64,000 nt of DNA from an uncultured Mobiluncus sp. (GTDB lineage Bacteria; Actinomycetota; Actinomycetes; Actinomycetales; Actinomycetaceae), in the NCBI RefSeq assembly GCF_947087965.1, contig NZ_CAMUES010000007.1:81100-145099 (forward strand), read 5' to 3'. The position numbers and the translations under genes are program-made. Positions 63,472 through 64,000 of the stretch are shown piece after piece (the stretch's first letter is position 1; each line of letters begins with the position of its first letter). The notes beneath the pieces are model-generated. The model saw only the letters and a program-made list of their open reading frames with translations. It did no database searches and was not told the origin of the DNA.

Positions 63472-63660
63472 CGGGAATCCCTGTGTGCCTGCAACCCGGT
63501 CGGAATAGGTCTAAAAATCCGGCTGTTGTTCAAATCCTCGCAGGTATGGTCTCTCACCGGATCCCGTGTACCTGCAACCCCGGCCAGTGTTGGCTCGGGA
63601 ATCCCCGCGTTCCTGCAACCCCGGCGGGTGTCTGCCCGGGATTCTCTGTGTGTTTATAAC
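63472..63660. repeat. Degenerate ~40-base repeats upstream of CWB2 gene C
   Basis: Four units start at about 63472, 63558, 63596 and 63637. Each begins CGG(G)A-TCCC/TTCT and contains CCTGCAACCC(C)GGC or its decayed form, then a TGT-GGC stretch. Units 2 to 4 are in tandem with 38- and 41-base spacing. A single partial unit lies at the matching place upstream of gene B (about 61500-61545). Function is unknown. Confidence 0.65.
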
Positions 63661-63682
63661 CTGATTTACCCCCGAATTTCTG

Positions 63683-63713
63683 ACCCTTTATTACCCAGAA
63701 GAAGGGTTTTTTT
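63683..63713 (+). promoter_or_regulatory. Leader hairpin with T-run, copy C
   Basis: ACCCTT (63683-63688) pairs with AAGGGT (63702-63707), followed by seven T's (63707-63713). It is inside the third identical 59-base block (63683-63741). TATAAC at 63655-63660 may be the -10 element. Confidence 0.55.
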
Positions 63714-63717
63714 GAAG

Positions 63718-64000
63718 ATGAATTTGAAGAAGAAGTTTGTGATTGGTGCTGCTTCGGTGGCGCTGGTTGCTGGCATGGGTGGCGTGGCTGCTCCGGCTGC
63801 TGTGGCTGCTCCGTCTTTGCCTGGTTCGATTGCGAAGCTGGCTCGTTTGGGCGGTTTGGATCGTGTGCAGACGTCTTTGGAGGTGGCGGCTCATCAGTTT
63901 GGTGATGACCACGGGACCATGAATCCGAAGCGTTTGTATGTTGTTTCCGCTGCTGAGGGGAACATGGTTGACGCGGCTACGGCTGGTATGTTGACTGATG
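63718..64000 (+). CDS. CWB2 cell-wall-binding repeat surface protein C (5' end only)
   Basis: The first 94 residues of a secreted protein that runs off the window. The signal peptide is identical to protein B for the first 30 residues (MNLKKKFVIGAASVALVAGM and on to AAPAAVA). A CWB2 unit follows with RLGGLDRVQT, and GNMVDAATAGML matches the same place in proteins A and B (GNMVDAASAGML or ANMVDAASAGML). The start is the ATG after the conserved leader. It is divergent from gene B, with the DUF4143 gene between. Confidence 0.88.
   Translation, partial: MNLKKKFVIGAASVALVAGMGGVAAPAAVAAPSLPGSIAKLARLGGLDRVQTSLEVAAHQFGDDHGTMNPKRLYVVSAAEGNMVDAATAGMLTD

Noticed and set aside
63472..63660. Short CRISPR-like array
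   Set aside because: The units are imperfect, differ in spacing, and have no unique spacers between identical repeats; no cas gene is nearby.

Overview
The window is a chromosomal segment of a moderately high-GC Gram-positive actinobacterium. It carries WhiB, NucS, DUF2550, the GlgE maltosyltransferase, a DivIVA-like protein, and the rpmE-prfA-prmC and sua5-wecA-atpIBEFHAGDC gene orders typical of Actinomycetota. It also has several large cell-wall-binding-repeat (CWB2) surface proteins. The GC content is lower than in Streptomyces or mycobacteria, and many genes appear leaderless. Taken together, a member of the Actinomycetaceae, for example Mobiluncus, is my best guess. That is inference from gene content, not a database result.

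Layout. 1-5 kb: cell-envelope polysaccharide genes (RgpF-type rhamnan glycosyltransferase end, acyltransferase, rfbB, rfbA, manA). 5-10.6 kb: whiB with a CRP/GlxR-like site upstream, then a giant GT2 membrane glycosyltransferase overlapping a DUF5719 protein. 10.6-15 kb: RDD and SpoIIM-like membrane proteins fired divergently from an 18-bp gap, and two L,D-transpeptidases. 15.2-17.6 kb: rpmE, prfA, prmC. 17.9-26.1 kb: a block that interrupts the usual prmC-sua5 link (HlyD-like adaptor, MacB-like ABC ATPase and permease, histidine kinase with a CRP-like sensor, stand-alone receiver, DASS anion transporter). 26.2-35.8 kb: sua5, wecA-like gene, atpI-like gene and the full F1Fo ATP synthase operon. 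35.9-43.3 kb: DUF2550, nucS, a small CxxC protein, a NagA-like deacetylase with an altered catalytic position, an alpha/beta hydrolase, a lipoprotein/membrane-protein pair, and a DivIVA-like coiled-coil protein. 43.4-54.2 kb: glycogen/alpha-glucan genes (glgP, glgE, glgB) with a TetR regulator, a thioredoxin-TPR protein and a VIT-family metal transporter between them.

54.2-64 kb is the accessory end. It holds a remnant of a NYN-domain gene, tandem palindromes, a DUF3800 gene under a CRP-like palindrome, and three CWB2 surface-protein genes. The first two CWB2 genes converge. The second and third diverge around a DUF4143 ATPase that lies between 136-bp inverted repeats. All three CWB2 genes begin with an identical 59-bp block spanning the leader, a terminator-like hairpin over the ribosome-binding site, and the start of the signal peptide. 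Because the middle copy is inverted, this looks like a locus able to rearrange or exchange surface proteins, and it is the most interesting part of the window.

A palindromic repeat with a stem of about 23 bp occurs four times (26.9, 46.2, 61.6 and 63.4 kb) and is probably a genome-wide family. No rRNA, tRNA, CRISPR array, transposase or phage gene was recognised.
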